Position numbers and translations under genes: made by a program. 64,000 nucleotides of DNA from Streptomyces sp. (GTDB lineage: Bacteria > Actinomycetota > Actinomycetes > Streptomycetales > Streptomycetaceae). This document shows, piece by piece, positions 56,588-64,000 of this stretch. The stretch's first letter is position 1. The number at the start of each line of letters is the position of its first letter. A model generated the notes under the pieces. It had not been told where the DNA came from, made no database searches, and was given only the letters and a program-made list of their open reading frames with translations. The stretch is from positions 62,001-126,000 of the forward strand of contig NZ_JAEKKT010000125.1 in the NCBI RefSeq assembly GCF_019510245.1, read 5' to 3'.

Positions 56588-58900
56588 TCAGACCGGCAGC
56601 CGCTCCTGCTCGCCCCGCGTCACCGGCGCCCCGGCCTCCGGCGACTCGTCGTGGGTCAGGTCCGGCAGCCACCGCAGCCAGCTGGGCAGGTACCAGTTGC
56701 GCTCGCCGAGCAGGGCCATCACCGCCGGGAGCAGCACGCCCCGGATCACCGTCGCGTCGATGAGGACCGCGGCCGCCAGGCCCACGCCCATCTGCTTCAT
56801 GGACTGCATGGACAGCGTGCCGAAGATGGCGAAAACGGCGACCATGATGACGGCGGCGCTGGTGACGACCCCGGCCGTGGTGACCACCCCGTGCTGGATC
56901 GCCTCCCTGGTGGACCGGCCGCGCAGCCGGGCCTCGCGGATCCGGGAGACCACGAACACGTGGTAGTCCATGGACAGGCCGAACAGGATCACGAAGAGGA
57001 ACAGCGGCAGCCAGGTGACGATCGCGCCGACGCCCTCCGCGCCCACCAGCGAGGCGCCCCAGCCGTGCTGGAAGACGGCGACGAGGATGCCGTAGGCGGC
57101 GCCCACCGAGAGCAGGTTGAGCAGGATCGAGGTGACCGCGACCGTCAGCGAGCGGAACGAGAGCAGCATGAGGAGGAAGGCGAAGACGACCACGAAGGCG
57201 AAGACCGGGACGACCGAGCCGAGCAGCTGGTCGTTGAAGTCCTGGTTGCCCGCGACGTTTCCGGTGATCGGCGCCTGCACGCCGGCGACCTTGCCGAGGG
57301 TGGCCGGCCGTACCTCGTCGCGCAGCTTCTGCAGGCTCTTGCCGGCCTTGTCCAGGTCGGAGCCGCCGACCAGCGGCACGGTGATCAGGGCCACGTTCTG
57401 GGCGTCGTGCAGCTTGATGTCGACGGGGCCGCGCGAGGCGCCCGAGCTGATCGCCCGCTCCTTGAAGTCGGTCAGCGCCTGCCTGACCTCGGGGGAGTTG
57501 ATGTCCTTCGCCCTGACGACCACCTCGGCGGGCTCCGAGCCGCCCGGGAAGGCCTGGTTGACGCGGTCGTAGGTCTGCACGATCGGCAGCGAGTTCCCGA
57601 ACTCCTGGTCCAGGGTGAGCTGCGAGGTCTTCATGCCGAGGGCGGGAGCGGCGACCGCGAGCAGCGCGCCCACCGCGACGAGCACGGAGACCAGTGGCCT
57701 GGCGAGGACGCCCCGCAGCACGGCCGTCCAGAAGCGGCTCTCGGACGGCCCGTGGGCCCGCTTGCGGCGGCGCAGGAACGGTATACGACCCTTCTCCACC
57801 CGGTGGCCCAGCAGGGAGAGCAGCGCGGGCAGCACGGTCACGGAGCCGACCATGGCGACCGCGACGACCATCAGGGAGGCCAGGCCCATCGCCTCGAACT
57901 CGGCGAGCCCGGTGAACAGCATGCCCGCCATCGCCACGCACACCGTGACACCGGAGACGATGATCGCCCGGCCGCTGGTGGCGGCCGCGATCCGGAGCGC
58001 CGCGCCCGCGTCCCGGCCGGCCTCCCGCTCCTCGCGCTCCCGGCGCAGGTAGAACAGGCAGTAGTCGACGCCGACCGCCATGCCGACCAGCAGCATCACG
58101 GAGTTGGCGGTGTCGCTCATCGGCTGCAGGTGGCTGACCAGGCCCATCAGGCCCATCGTCGCCATGATCGCGGTGATCGCCAGGCCCACCGGCAGCAGGG
58201 CCGCCACCAGCGCGCCGAACGCGATCAGCAGGATGCCGAAGGCCACCGGCACGGCGGAGTACTCGGCCCGCTGGAAGTCCTTGCCGAAGGCGTCGTCGTA
58301 CTGCTTGTTCATGCTGGCGCCGCCGATCTCCTCGATCCGTAGCGTGCCGTGCGCCTTCTGCACCCCGGCCACCGCGTCGAGCACCGGCTCCACCCGGTCG
58401 CCCGCGGTCTCGGAGTCGCCGCGCATGTCGAACTGGACCAGCGCGCTGCGGCCGTCCTTCGAGATCGTCCCGGTGACGTACGGCGAGGTGACGTCCGTGA
58501 CCTTGCCGGTGCCGTCGACGGCCTTCACGACGTCCGTGACGGCGGCCTTGAAGGCGGCGTCCGTGGCCTTGACCGACGGTTCCTTGGACTGGATCAGGAC
58601 GGTCTCGCTCGCCGGTTCCCTGATGCCCGCGTCGTCGATGATCTTCGCCGCGGTGTGGGTCTCGCCCTTGAGCTGGTCGCTCTCGTCGACGTCGACCCGG
58701 CCGGCCGCCGAGCCGAGCCCCATCGCCAGGACGACGAACAGCACCCATATGCCCAATGCGGCCCAGCGGTGCCGGGCGCTCCAGCCCCCGGCCCGGGCCG
58801 CCAGCCCCCGCACCCGCGTTCCGTTCCCCATGACCGGATCCATGACGGGTATGCCCCCCTCGTGTGCGGTGACGGCCCCGGCCGCCACGTTCTTCTTCAC
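56588..58900 (-). CDS. MMPL-family (RND) membrane transporter
   Basis: Large membrane transporter of about 770 residues with two repeated halves, each with a transmembrane helix, an extracytoplasmic domain and a five-helix bundle. The proton-relay motifs are visible as VGVDYCLFYLRRE in the first half and LSMDYHVFVVSRI in the second. Relatives export lipids, siderophores or antibiotics. GTG at 58900 has GAAGGA 4 bases upstream; ATG at 58843 (GAGGGGGG 10 bases upstream) is a plausible alternative giving 751 residues. A palindrome upstream may be an operator, but no TetR gene is adjacent. Confidence 0.92.
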   Translation of the reverse strand: MKKNVAAGAVTAHEGGIPVMDPVMGNGTRVRGLAARAGGWSARHRWAALGIWVLFVVLAMGLGSAAGRVDVDESDQLKGETHTAAKIIDDAGIREPASETVLIQSKEPSVKATDAAFKAAVTDVVKAVDGTGKVTDVTSPYVTGTISKDGRSALVQFDMRGDSETAGDRVEPVLDAVAGVQKAHGTLRIEEIGGASMNKQYDDAFGKDFQRAEYSAVPVAFGILLIAFGALVAALLPVGLAITAIMATMGLMGLVSHLQPMSDTANSVMLLVGMAVGVDYCLFYLRREREEREAGRDAGAALRIAAATSGRAIIVSGVTVCVAMAGMLFTGLAEFEAMGLASLMVVAVAMVGSVTVLPALLSLLGHRVEKGRIPFLRRRKRAHGPSESRFWTAVLRGVLARPLVSVLVAVGALLAVAAPALGMKTSQLTLDQEFGNSLPIVQTYDRVNQAFPGGSEPAEVVVRAKDINSPEVRQALTDFKERAISSGASRGPVDIKLHDAQNVALITVPLVGGSDLDKAGKSLQKLRDEVRPATLGKVAGVQAPITGNVAGNQDFNDQLLGSVVPVFAFVVVFAFLLMLLSFRSLTVAVTSILLNLLSVGAAYGILVAVFQHGWGASLVGAEGVGAIVTWLPLFLFVILFGLSMDYHVFVVSRIREARLRGRSTREAIQHGVVTTAGVVTSAAVIMVAVFAIFGTLSMQSMKQMGVGLAAAVLIDATVIRGVLLPAVMALLGERNWYLPSWLRWLPDLTHDESPEAGAPVTRGEQERLPV

Positions 58901-58911
58901 GACTTCCTTCG

Positions 58912-58922
58912 TTCGATTCGAA
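58912..58922. promoter_or_regulatory. Palindrome TTCGA-T-TCGAA upstream of the MMPL gene
   Basis: Perfect 11-bp palindrome 12 bases before the GTG of the MMPL gene. It overlaps the likely ribosome-site region, so a bound repressor there would block expression. Short, so it may be accidental. Confidence 0.3.
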
Positions 58923-59227
58923 GGTATGGGCCGGACAAGACCGACTCCTCGTGCTGCCCGGTGAACTCCTGCGGCCGTCCCTCGTCGCCCGGGAGGATGT
59001 CGGGCCCTTACATCTATCCACCCATCTCGGGGGTGATGATCAGGGACGTCCCTTCCGACGCCGTGGATCCTCTTTGTGATTACGAAACCTTGTTGAACAA
59101 GTCACAGGTGCGTGTAGGAGTTGATCCGGACCGGTCCGATCGGCCAGAGTTTCGGGCAGCCCGGCCTGCCCGGCACGGCCGTCGTGCCGGCCCCCACGAG
59201 GCACGACGGCCGTTCTAAGGTGTTCGA
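58923..59227. other. Divergent intergenic region between MMPL and DUF1697 genes
   Basis: 305 bases with an AT-rich part at 59068-59125 that includes the palindrome CTTGTT-G-AACAAG (59089-59101) flanked by TTTGTGAT and GTCACAGG. It probably contains promoters and an operator. A 14-bp hairpin at 59175-59213 is listed separately. No gene is visible. Confidence 0.5.
59175..59213 (+). terminator. 14-bp perfect hairpin directly upstream of a start codon
   Basis: Arms ACGGCCGTCGTGCC (59175-59188) and GGCACGACGGCCGT (59200-59213) with an 11-base loop, 14 bases before the DUF1697 ATG. It may be an attenuator in the leader, or the terminator of a short RNA read from the AT-rich region near 59100. Confidence 0.6.
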
Positions 59228-59770
59228 ATGACGACGTATGCGGCGCTGCTGCGCGGGATCAACGTGGGCGGCAAGAAGAAGCTTGCGATGGCCGACCTGC
59301 GCGGACTGATGTCCGGGCTCGGGTACGACTCCGTCCAGACCTATCTGCAGAGCGGGCAGGCCGTCTTCGCCTCCGGCCACGGGGACGCGGAGTCCCTGGC
59401 CGCGGAACTGGCCGGGGCGATCGAGGAGCGGTTCGGCTTCTGCGTCGACGTGCTCGTCCGCGACCACGCCTACCTGAAGGCGATCGCCGAGGCCTGCCCG
59501 TTCCCGGCCGCCGAACTGGAGGCCAGGCAGCTGCACGTCACCTACCTCTCCGAGCCGGTCACCCCCGAGCGCTACGCGGACATCGACCCGGCCGTCCACC
59601 TCCCGGAGGAGTTCCGCCTGGGCGACCGTGTGCTGTACCTGTACGCCCCGGACGGCCTCGGCCGCTCCAGGCTGGCGGAGGTGCTGTCCCGGCCCCGGAT
59701 GAACAAGGGGCTGATCGCCACGACCCGGAACTGGAACACGGTCGTCAAGCTGGTGGAGCTGACAGCCTGA
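59228..59770 (+). CDS. DUF1697 protein
   Basis: A 180-residue soluble protein of the DUF1697 family. The diagnostic N terminus is YAALLRGINVGGKKKLAMADLR, given here in outline, followed by the LQSGQAVFAS strand. The C terminus has the conserved TRNWNTVVKL. Function unknown. ATG at 59228 follows AAGGTG. Its 3' end overlaps the convergent transglutaminase-like gene by 26 bases. Confidence 0.9.
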   Translation: MTTYAALLRGINVGGKKKLAMADLRGLMSGLGYDSVQTYLQSGQAVFASGHGDAESLAAELAGAIEERFGFCVDVLVRDHAYLKAIAEACPFPAAELEARQLHVTYLSEPVTPERYADIDPAVHLPEEFRLGDRVLYLYAPDGLGRSRLAEVLSRPRMNKGLIATTRNWNTVVKLVELTA

Positions 59771-60617
59771 CCTTCCGGATTCCGTCATAGGTGGTGTACG
59801 AGGTGATCTCCTCCGGTACGGCCAGCCGGGGATCCTCGAACAGCCGCCGCAACGCGCCCTCGTCGGCGGTCGTGGCGACGGTGTCGACCAGGGCTAGCTC
59901 GGCCTCGGTGAGGGACGCGTCGTCGGCAAGCTCGGGCCCCCACTCGTCCCAGGGCAGTACCTCGACGCCGCCCAGGGCGGCCAGATCGCGGCGCACATCG
60001 GCGCGCACGAACCACAGGCCCGTGTACGACAGTCCCGCACTCCCGAGGCCCCGCACCCCGAACGTCCGCGGATCGGCGGACCCGTCCCGGCACATCCGCC
60101 ATGCCTGCGGGGCCACGAGGAAGCGGTCACGCGGCACGTCCAGCGGATCGAACGTCATGTCGTACCCGTGGTGGACCTGCGGGTCGGCGAGCCTGACGGC
60201 GCCGTCCTCCGCCAGGTACTCGACGACCCAGTGGTCGTCGTGGAAGCCGTCCTCGCCGAAGTACGTGGCGAAGCCGCAGCGCAGCCGGGCCGGTGTCCCC
60301 GTCGCCCGCAGCAGCGAGCAGTGCAGCAGCGCGAAGTCCCGGCAGGTGCCGACGAACCGCTCCTCGGGCGTCCGTGGTTCGGTCAGCGGCCGGTCCGAGC
60401 GCTCCCGGAGAACGCGCAGCATTTCGGTGACGTACCGGGACTCGGCGTCGTCCCGCAGCCGCTGTTCGGGGATGTCGTAGCCGAACCGCCCGCCCTCGCC
60501 CCGGTGGACGACCGCATCCCTGACGATCCCGGCGAGCCGGCCCGGGTCGTCCGGGAGCCCCCGCAGGTCAAGGCTCCCGGGATCGCTGTAGGGCGTCTGC
60601 TTGAGGTAGTTGTCCAT
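59745..60617 (-). CDS. Transglutaminase-like domain protein
   Basis: A 290-residue soluble protein with a transglutaminase-like papain-fold core. The catalytic triad is suggested by the cysteine in GTCRDFALLHC, the histidine in DDHWVVEYL and the aspartate in VRLADPQ. It begins MDNYLKQTPYSDPG. Members may be proteases or amidases, and a specific substrate is not evident. No signal peptide is seen. The ATG is preceded by GAGGGTCCGGCC, a moderate ribosome site. Confidence 0.85.
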   Translation of the reverse strand: MDNYLKQTPYSDPGSLDLRGLPDDPGRLAGIVRDAVVHRGEGGRFGYDIPEQRLRDDAESRYVTEMLRVLRERSDRPLTEPRTPEERFVGTCRDFALLHCSLLRATGTPARLRCGFATYFGEDGFHDDHWVVEYLAEDGAVRLADPQVHHGYDMTFDPLDVPRDRFLVAPQAWRMCRDGSADPRTFGVRGLGSAGLSYTGLWFVRADVRRDLAALGGVEVLPWDEWGPELADDASLTEAELALVDTVATTADEGALRRLFEDPRLAVPEEITSYTTYDGIRKVRLSAPPA

Positions 60618-60663
60618 GGCCGGACCCTCGGCTCTGTCCCAGGGGCAAGGTCAAGAGGCAAAC

Positions 60664-60696
60664 CGATCCGATGAATCAAGGGAATTGTTCGGATCG
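60664..60696. promoter_or_regulatory. Inverted repeat CGATCCGA-N17-TCGGATCG
   Basis: 8-bp arms at 60664-60671 and 60689-60696, just upstream of the candidate promoter of the beta-helix gene and 47 bases from the divergent transglutaminase-like gene. Could be an operator. Confidence 0.4.
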
Positions 60697-60720
60697 CTGA
60701 GCGCAATCCCGTCTTCTTCA

Positions 60721-60750
60721 TTGACTCGGGCATCCAAATGCTCCTACCTT
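60721..60750 (+). promoter_or_regulatory. Candidate vegetative promoter for the beta-helix gene
   Basis: TTGACT at 60721-60726 and TACCTT at 60745-60750 with an 18-base spacer fit the HrdB-type consensus. A start near 60757 would leave about 35 bases of leader with the ribosome site GGGAGGGG. Confidence 0.5.
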
Positions 60751-60790
60751 TCCCGGCGTTGGGTACAGGCTGATCCCACGGGAGGGGTAC

Positions 60791-63442
60791 ATGCCCACGC
60801 ACCGCAGAGCCGCCCTCGTCACCCTCGCCGCCGCCGTTCTCGCCCTCGGAACCCCGGGCCTCGCCACCCCGGCCCCGGCGGTCGGGGCCACGGCCTCCTC
60901 CGACGTCTACGTCTCACCCACCGGCGACGACCACGCCGACGGCACCGCCCGCCACCCCGTCCGCACCCTCGACCGCGCCCGCGACCTGGTCCGGGCCAGG
61001 GTCGCCCACCTGCGCGCCGACCTGACCGTCCACCTGGCCCCGGGCACCTACCGCCGCACCGGGCCCCTCGTCCTCGACGCCCGGGACTCCGGCGGCAACG
61101 GCCACAAGGTCATCTGGCAGGGCGCCGGCGACGGCACCCTGGTCAGCGGCGGACGCCGGGTGACCGGCTGGCAGCGGGTGCCGGGCCGCGCCGGGCTGTG
61201 GTCCGCGCCGGCGCCCCGAGGGCTGCGCGACACACGGCAGTTGTACGTCGACGGGGTGCGGGCGCAGCGGGCCCGCGGAGCCGTTCCGGTGACGCTCACC
61301 CAGACCGGCACCGGCTACACCGCCTCCTCCGACACGATCGCCCACTGGAAGCACCCCGCCGACGCCGAGTTCGTGTACACGAGCGGCGAGGCCCTCTGGA
61401 ACGTGGAGCGCAACGGACTGGGTCAGTGGACCGAGCCGCGCTGCCGTGTCGCCGCCGCCGAGGGCACCACGATCACCATGACGCAGCCCTGCTGGGACAA
61501 CTCCAACAAGCGGGTCGAGTTCCCCGACATCCCCGGCCGCACGGTCAGCATGGTCGGCCCGGGCAGACTTACCAACGGCGGGAAGCCGTCGTACGTCGAG
61601 AACGCCTACGAACTGCTCGACCAGCCCGGCGAGTGGTACCTCGACCGGAGCGCGCACCGGGTCTACTACCTGCCGCGCAGGGGCGAACACCTGGCCGGTG
61701 CCGACGTCGAGGCCGCCGCGGCCGAGGAACTCGTCGAGGGGAGGGGCACGGCGGACGCGCCCGTGCACGACATCGCCTTCCGCGGCATCGAGTTCGGGTA
61801 CGCCACCTGGCTGACCCCGTCCACGCCCGAGGGCTTCTCCGAGATCCAGGCCGGCTACACCATCACCGGGGAGGAGGGCTGGGCCACCCAGGGACTGTGC
61901 CAGTACGTGGCGGGCGGTACCTGCCCGTTCGCCTCCTGGACGAAGATGACGGGCAACGTGACGTTCGCGTACGGGCGGCGCATCGAGTTCGCCGACGACG
62001 TCTTCGCCCATCTCGGCGCGTCCGGGCTGGAGCTGGGGGCGGGATCGACGGACTCCACCGTGAACGGGAGCGTGTTCACCGACATCTCGGGGAACGGCGT
62101 GGAGATCGGAGGAGTGGACGGGCAGACCCCGGCCTCCGGCGTCCAGGTGACCGACAACCACCTCTACGGGCTGCCCCGCGAGTACCACGGCGGGGTCGCG
62201 ATCCTGAACGGCTACACCGAGCACGACACCATCGCCCACAACCAGATCGACCACGTCGGCTACTCGGCCGTCTCCATGGGCTGGGGCGGCTGGCCCGACA
62301 AGATCGGCGACCCGGCCACCCCGAACCCCAGCCACGACAACGCCGTACGGAACAACCTGATCTTCGACTACATGCAGATGCTCGACGACGGCGGTGGCGT
62401 CTACACCCAGGGCCTCACCGGCACCTCCATGACGGACGGCGAGAAGGTCACCGGGAACGTCGTCCACGGCCAGTGGGGCCTGGGCAAGAGCGTCTACACC
62501 GACAACGGCTGCACCTACGAGACCGTCGAGGGCAACGTCCTCTACAACGCCTCCTACGCCAACGTGGCCTCCCGGCACACCGACTACCGCGACGCCCTCG
62601 GCAACAACGACCCGACCCTGGTCAAGGACAACTGGTGGGAGGAGGGCACGGCCGACGGGGACAACAAGGGACTGGTCACGACCGGCAACACGATCATGAC
62701 GGGCCTCTCCGACGTTCCGTCGGACGTGGTCGAGAACGCCGGACTCGAGCCCGCCTACCGGGACCTCCTCGACCGCCGGATCGGCGCCCCCTCCGTCCCC
62801 GAGGCGCCCTCCCGGGTCGGGACCGCCACGGCCGGTGCCGACGCGCTGTGGGTCACCTTCAACCCGGCCTTCGTGGACAACGGTTCACCGGTGACCGGCT
62901 ACACGGCCCGGGCCTACGACGCGACGGGCCGCCAGGTCGGCGAACAGAGCGTCTCCGCAGCCGAGTTCGAACGGACCGCCCTGGTCCGCCTCGGTGTCTC
63001 CGCAGGCCCCGTCACCGTGACGGTCACCGCCGGCAACGCGCACGGCGAGAGCGCCCCCTCGCTTGCCTCGGCACCGCTGGCCCCGACCGCCGCGACCACG
63101 CTGTCCGCCGCCCCGACCGCTCCCAGGCTCCGCACGGCGGCCACCGCGGCCACCCTCGCCTGGACCCCGCCGACCGACACCGGCGACGCCAGGGTGACCG
63201 GCTACCGGGTGACCGTCTCCGACGGCCGTACCCCGATCGACGTCACCGGACGGGACGTACTGGTCACCCAGCCTTCGGCCAAGGGCATGTTCCGGGTGAT
63301 CGGAGGACTGGAGCCCGGCACGGCCTACACCGTGACCGTCGCCGCGGTGACCGCGGCCGGCGTAGGGCCCGCGGCGACGGTCACCGCGACCACCCGGTCA
63401 ACTGCCCAACAAGGGCGAGCCGTTGGGCAACCGAACCGGTAA
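60791..63442 (+). CDS. Secreted right-handed beta-helix protein with two fibronectin type III domains
   Basis: Exported protein of 883 residues. The signal peptide runs to about 33 (APAVGA). The beta-helix part starts VYVSPTGDDHADGTARHPVRTL, a motif of polysaccharide lyase or glycosidase-like beta-helix proteins, and extends to about 660, with VTDNHLYGL, AHNQIDHVGYSAVSMG and TGNTIMTGL repeats. Two FnIII domains follow (about 675-765 and 780-870). It probably acts on or binds plant or microbial polysaccharide. The exact activity is not evident, and I see no anchoring signal. ATG at 60791 has GGGAGGGG 5 bases upstream. Confidence 0.87.
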   Translation: MPTHRRAALVTLAAAVLALGTPGLATPAPAVGATASSDVYVSPTGDDHADGTARHPVRTLDRARDLVRARVAHLRADLTVHLAPGTYRRTGPLVLDARDSGGNGHKVIWQGAGDGTLVSGGRRVTGWQRVPGRAGLWSAPAPRGLRDTRQLYVDGVRAQRARGAVPVTLTQTGTGYTASSDTIAHWKHPADAEFVYTSGEALWNVERNGLGQWTEPRCRVAAAEGTTITMTQPCWDNSNKRVEFPDIPGRTVSMVGPGRLTNGGKPSYVENAYELLDQPGEWYLDRSAHRVYYLPRRGEHLAGADVEAAAAEELVEGRGTADAPVHDIAFRGIEFGYATWLTPSTPEGFSEIQAGYTITGEEGWATQGLCQYVAGGTCPFASWTKMTGNVTFAYGRRIEFADDVFAHLGASGLELGAGSTDSTVNGSVFTDISGNGVEIGGVDGQTPASGVQVTDNHLYGLPREYHGGVAILNGYTEHDTIAHNQIDHVGYSAVSMGWGGWPDKIGDPATPNPSHDNAVRNNLIFDYMQMLDDGGGVYTQGLTGTSMTDGEKVTGNVVHGQWGLGKSVYTDNGCTYETVEGNVLYNASYANVASRHTDYRDALGNNDPTLVKDNWWEEGTADGDNKGLVTTGNTIMTGLSDVPSDVVENAGLEPAYRDLLDRRIGAPSVPEAPSRVGTATAGADALWVTFNPAFVDNGSPVTGYTARAYDATGRQVGEQSVSAAEFERTALVRLGVSAGPVTVTVTAGNAHGESAPSLASAPLAPTAATTLSAAPTAPRLRTAATAATLAWTPPTDTGDARVTGYRVTVSDGRTPIDVTGRDVLVTQPSAKGMFRVIGGLEPGTAYTVTVAAVTAAGVGPAATVTATTRSTAQQGRAVGQPNR

Positions 63443-63584
63443 AACCCCCGGTGTGACACCTTCGCCGCGTCAGACGCTGAAGGTAAGAGCCGGTCACGGC
63501 AGGAAGCCTCGCGAGAGCCCTGCCGTGGGCCGGCCGTTCGCGGTCCGACGCCACAGGGGAGCGCCGGACCGCGGACACACCCGT

Positions 63585-64000
63585 TCAGGCTCCCATGGCC
63601 GCCAGGGCCGGGGTGCGCGCCGCGTCGTACCGCTCCAGCAGCACCCGCGCCACCTCCGGCGCCGGGCCGAGCACCTCGGCCAGCACGTCCGCCTCCGCCG
63701 CGCCCCGGGCGATCCGGTCGGGCAGGAAACCGGGGGCGAGGACGTACGGGGCCACCGCGACCCGGGCGCAGCCCAGCTCCCGGAGTTCGCGTACCGCGTC
63801 CTCGGTGCGGGGCAGGGACGCCGAGGCGAACGCGGGCCGCACGGCGCACCAGCCGGTCTCCCGCCACTCCCGCGCGATACGTGCGATCACCGCGATCGCC
63901 TCCGGGTCGGAGGACCCCGCCGAGGCCAGCACGACCCCGGTCGAGGACTTGTCGGCGGCGGTCAGCCCCGCCTCGTGCAGCCGCCGCTCCAGGGCCGTCA
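63585..64000 (-). CDS. Sirohydrochlorin chelatase-like (CbiX family) protein, 5' end outside the window
   Basis: The frame remains open to the right edge (AGLTAADKSSTGVVLASAGSSDPEA is in frame, beyond the ATG-like start at 63932), so the gene begins outside. The visible part contains the CbiX/SirB-like VLASAGSSDPEA and LGCARVAVAPYVLAPGFLPDRI motif, with a conserved carboxylate and tyrosine. CbiX proteins insert Fe2+ or Co2+ into sirohydrochlorin for siroheme or cobalamin. Whether this is a single- or double-domain protein cannot be told here. Confidence 0.82.
   Translation of the reverse strand, partial: TALERRLHEAGLTAADKSSTGVVLASAGSSDPEAIAVIARIAREWRETGWCAVRPAFASASLPRTEDAVRELRELGCARVAVAPYVLAPGFLPDRIARGAAEADVLAEVLGPAPEVARVLLERYDAARTPALAAMGA

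Noticed and set aside
56337..59021. An 894-codon minus-strand frame overlapping the MMPL gene
   Set aside because: It is in another frame of the same strand as the true MMPL gene and gives a Gly/Arg-rich product with no membrane segments.
60610..63456. A 948-codon plus-strand frame over the beta-helix gene
   Set aside because: Arg/Pro/His-rich nonsense product; the neighbouring frame has the signal peptide and FnIII domains.

Overview
The window is a stretch of high-GC actinobacterial chromosome and is almost certainly Streptomyces. The evidence is very strong G/C bias at third codon positions, many GTG starts, a cvnABCD conservon, a subtilisin-inhibitor (SSI) gene, a CprB-type gamma-butyrolactone-receptor homologue, a geosmin synthase locus and the SAV2148-type HEPN protein. 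Both edges cut through genes: murC on the left, and a sirohydrochlorin-chelatase-like gene on the right. I saw no rRNA, tRNA, intact insertion sequence, prophage or CRISPR array.

Layout. 1-3.4 kb: murC end, msrB with a candidate sigma-R promoter inside murC, a GAF/PP2C phosphatase, then a heptanucleotide repeat and a 68-bp tandem repeat. 3.4-8.2 kb: a two-component system divergent from a flavin electron-transfer operon (ferric-reductase-like membrane flavoprotein, FMN-binding acceptor with the flavinylation motif, ApbE flavin transferase). 8.3-10.6 kb: a GT39 membrane glycosyltransferase behind a remnant of its usual GT2 partner. 10.8-18.7 kb: an OpuC-type osmoprotectant ABC transporter whose binding protein is separated from the other subunits by an opposing conservon. 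18.7-23.6 kb: MFS remnant, TerB, an ArsR regulator overlapping a P3B magnesium ATPase, TatA and a SUKH protein. 23.6-27 kb: DUF6114/DUF6230 pair, a small secreted protein and a membrane-anchored AA10 lytic polysaccharide monooxygenase.

27.5-33 kb: cprB, a DUF89 protein, a cytochrome P450 and the geosmin synthase gene. The synthase looks broken: an internal deletion with a frameshift removes part of the N-terminal cyclase domain. 33-37 kb: a standalone PDZ protein, an M24 peptidase and a kinase-like (APH) protein. 37-47.7 kb: treZ, treY and glgX, which together turn glycogen-type glucan into trehalose, interrupted by a DUF1707-FHA protein and by two facing M14 carboxypeptidase paralogues. One of these is translationally coupled to an SSI protease inhibitor. 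47.9-56.5 kb: a secreted protein plus a compact copper amine oxidase, the HEPN protein, a DEDDh exonuclease, a second APH protein and a complete sugar ABC transporter. 56.6-64 kb: an MMPL transporter, DUF1697 and transglutaminase-like genes, a secreted beta-helix/FnIII protein and the CbiX fragment.

A dispersed GC-rich repeat, with a core resembling GGTCGCGCAGTTCC and a GCGCCCC/GGGGCGC stem, sits at the 3' ends of genes at six places. In three of them it carries a second, nested inverted repeat. The most notable points are the damaged geosmin synthase, the carboxypeptidase/SSI coupling, an amine oxidase whose cofactor motif has Trp in place of Asn, the conservon inside a split transporter, and several long perfect palindromes that no gene explains.
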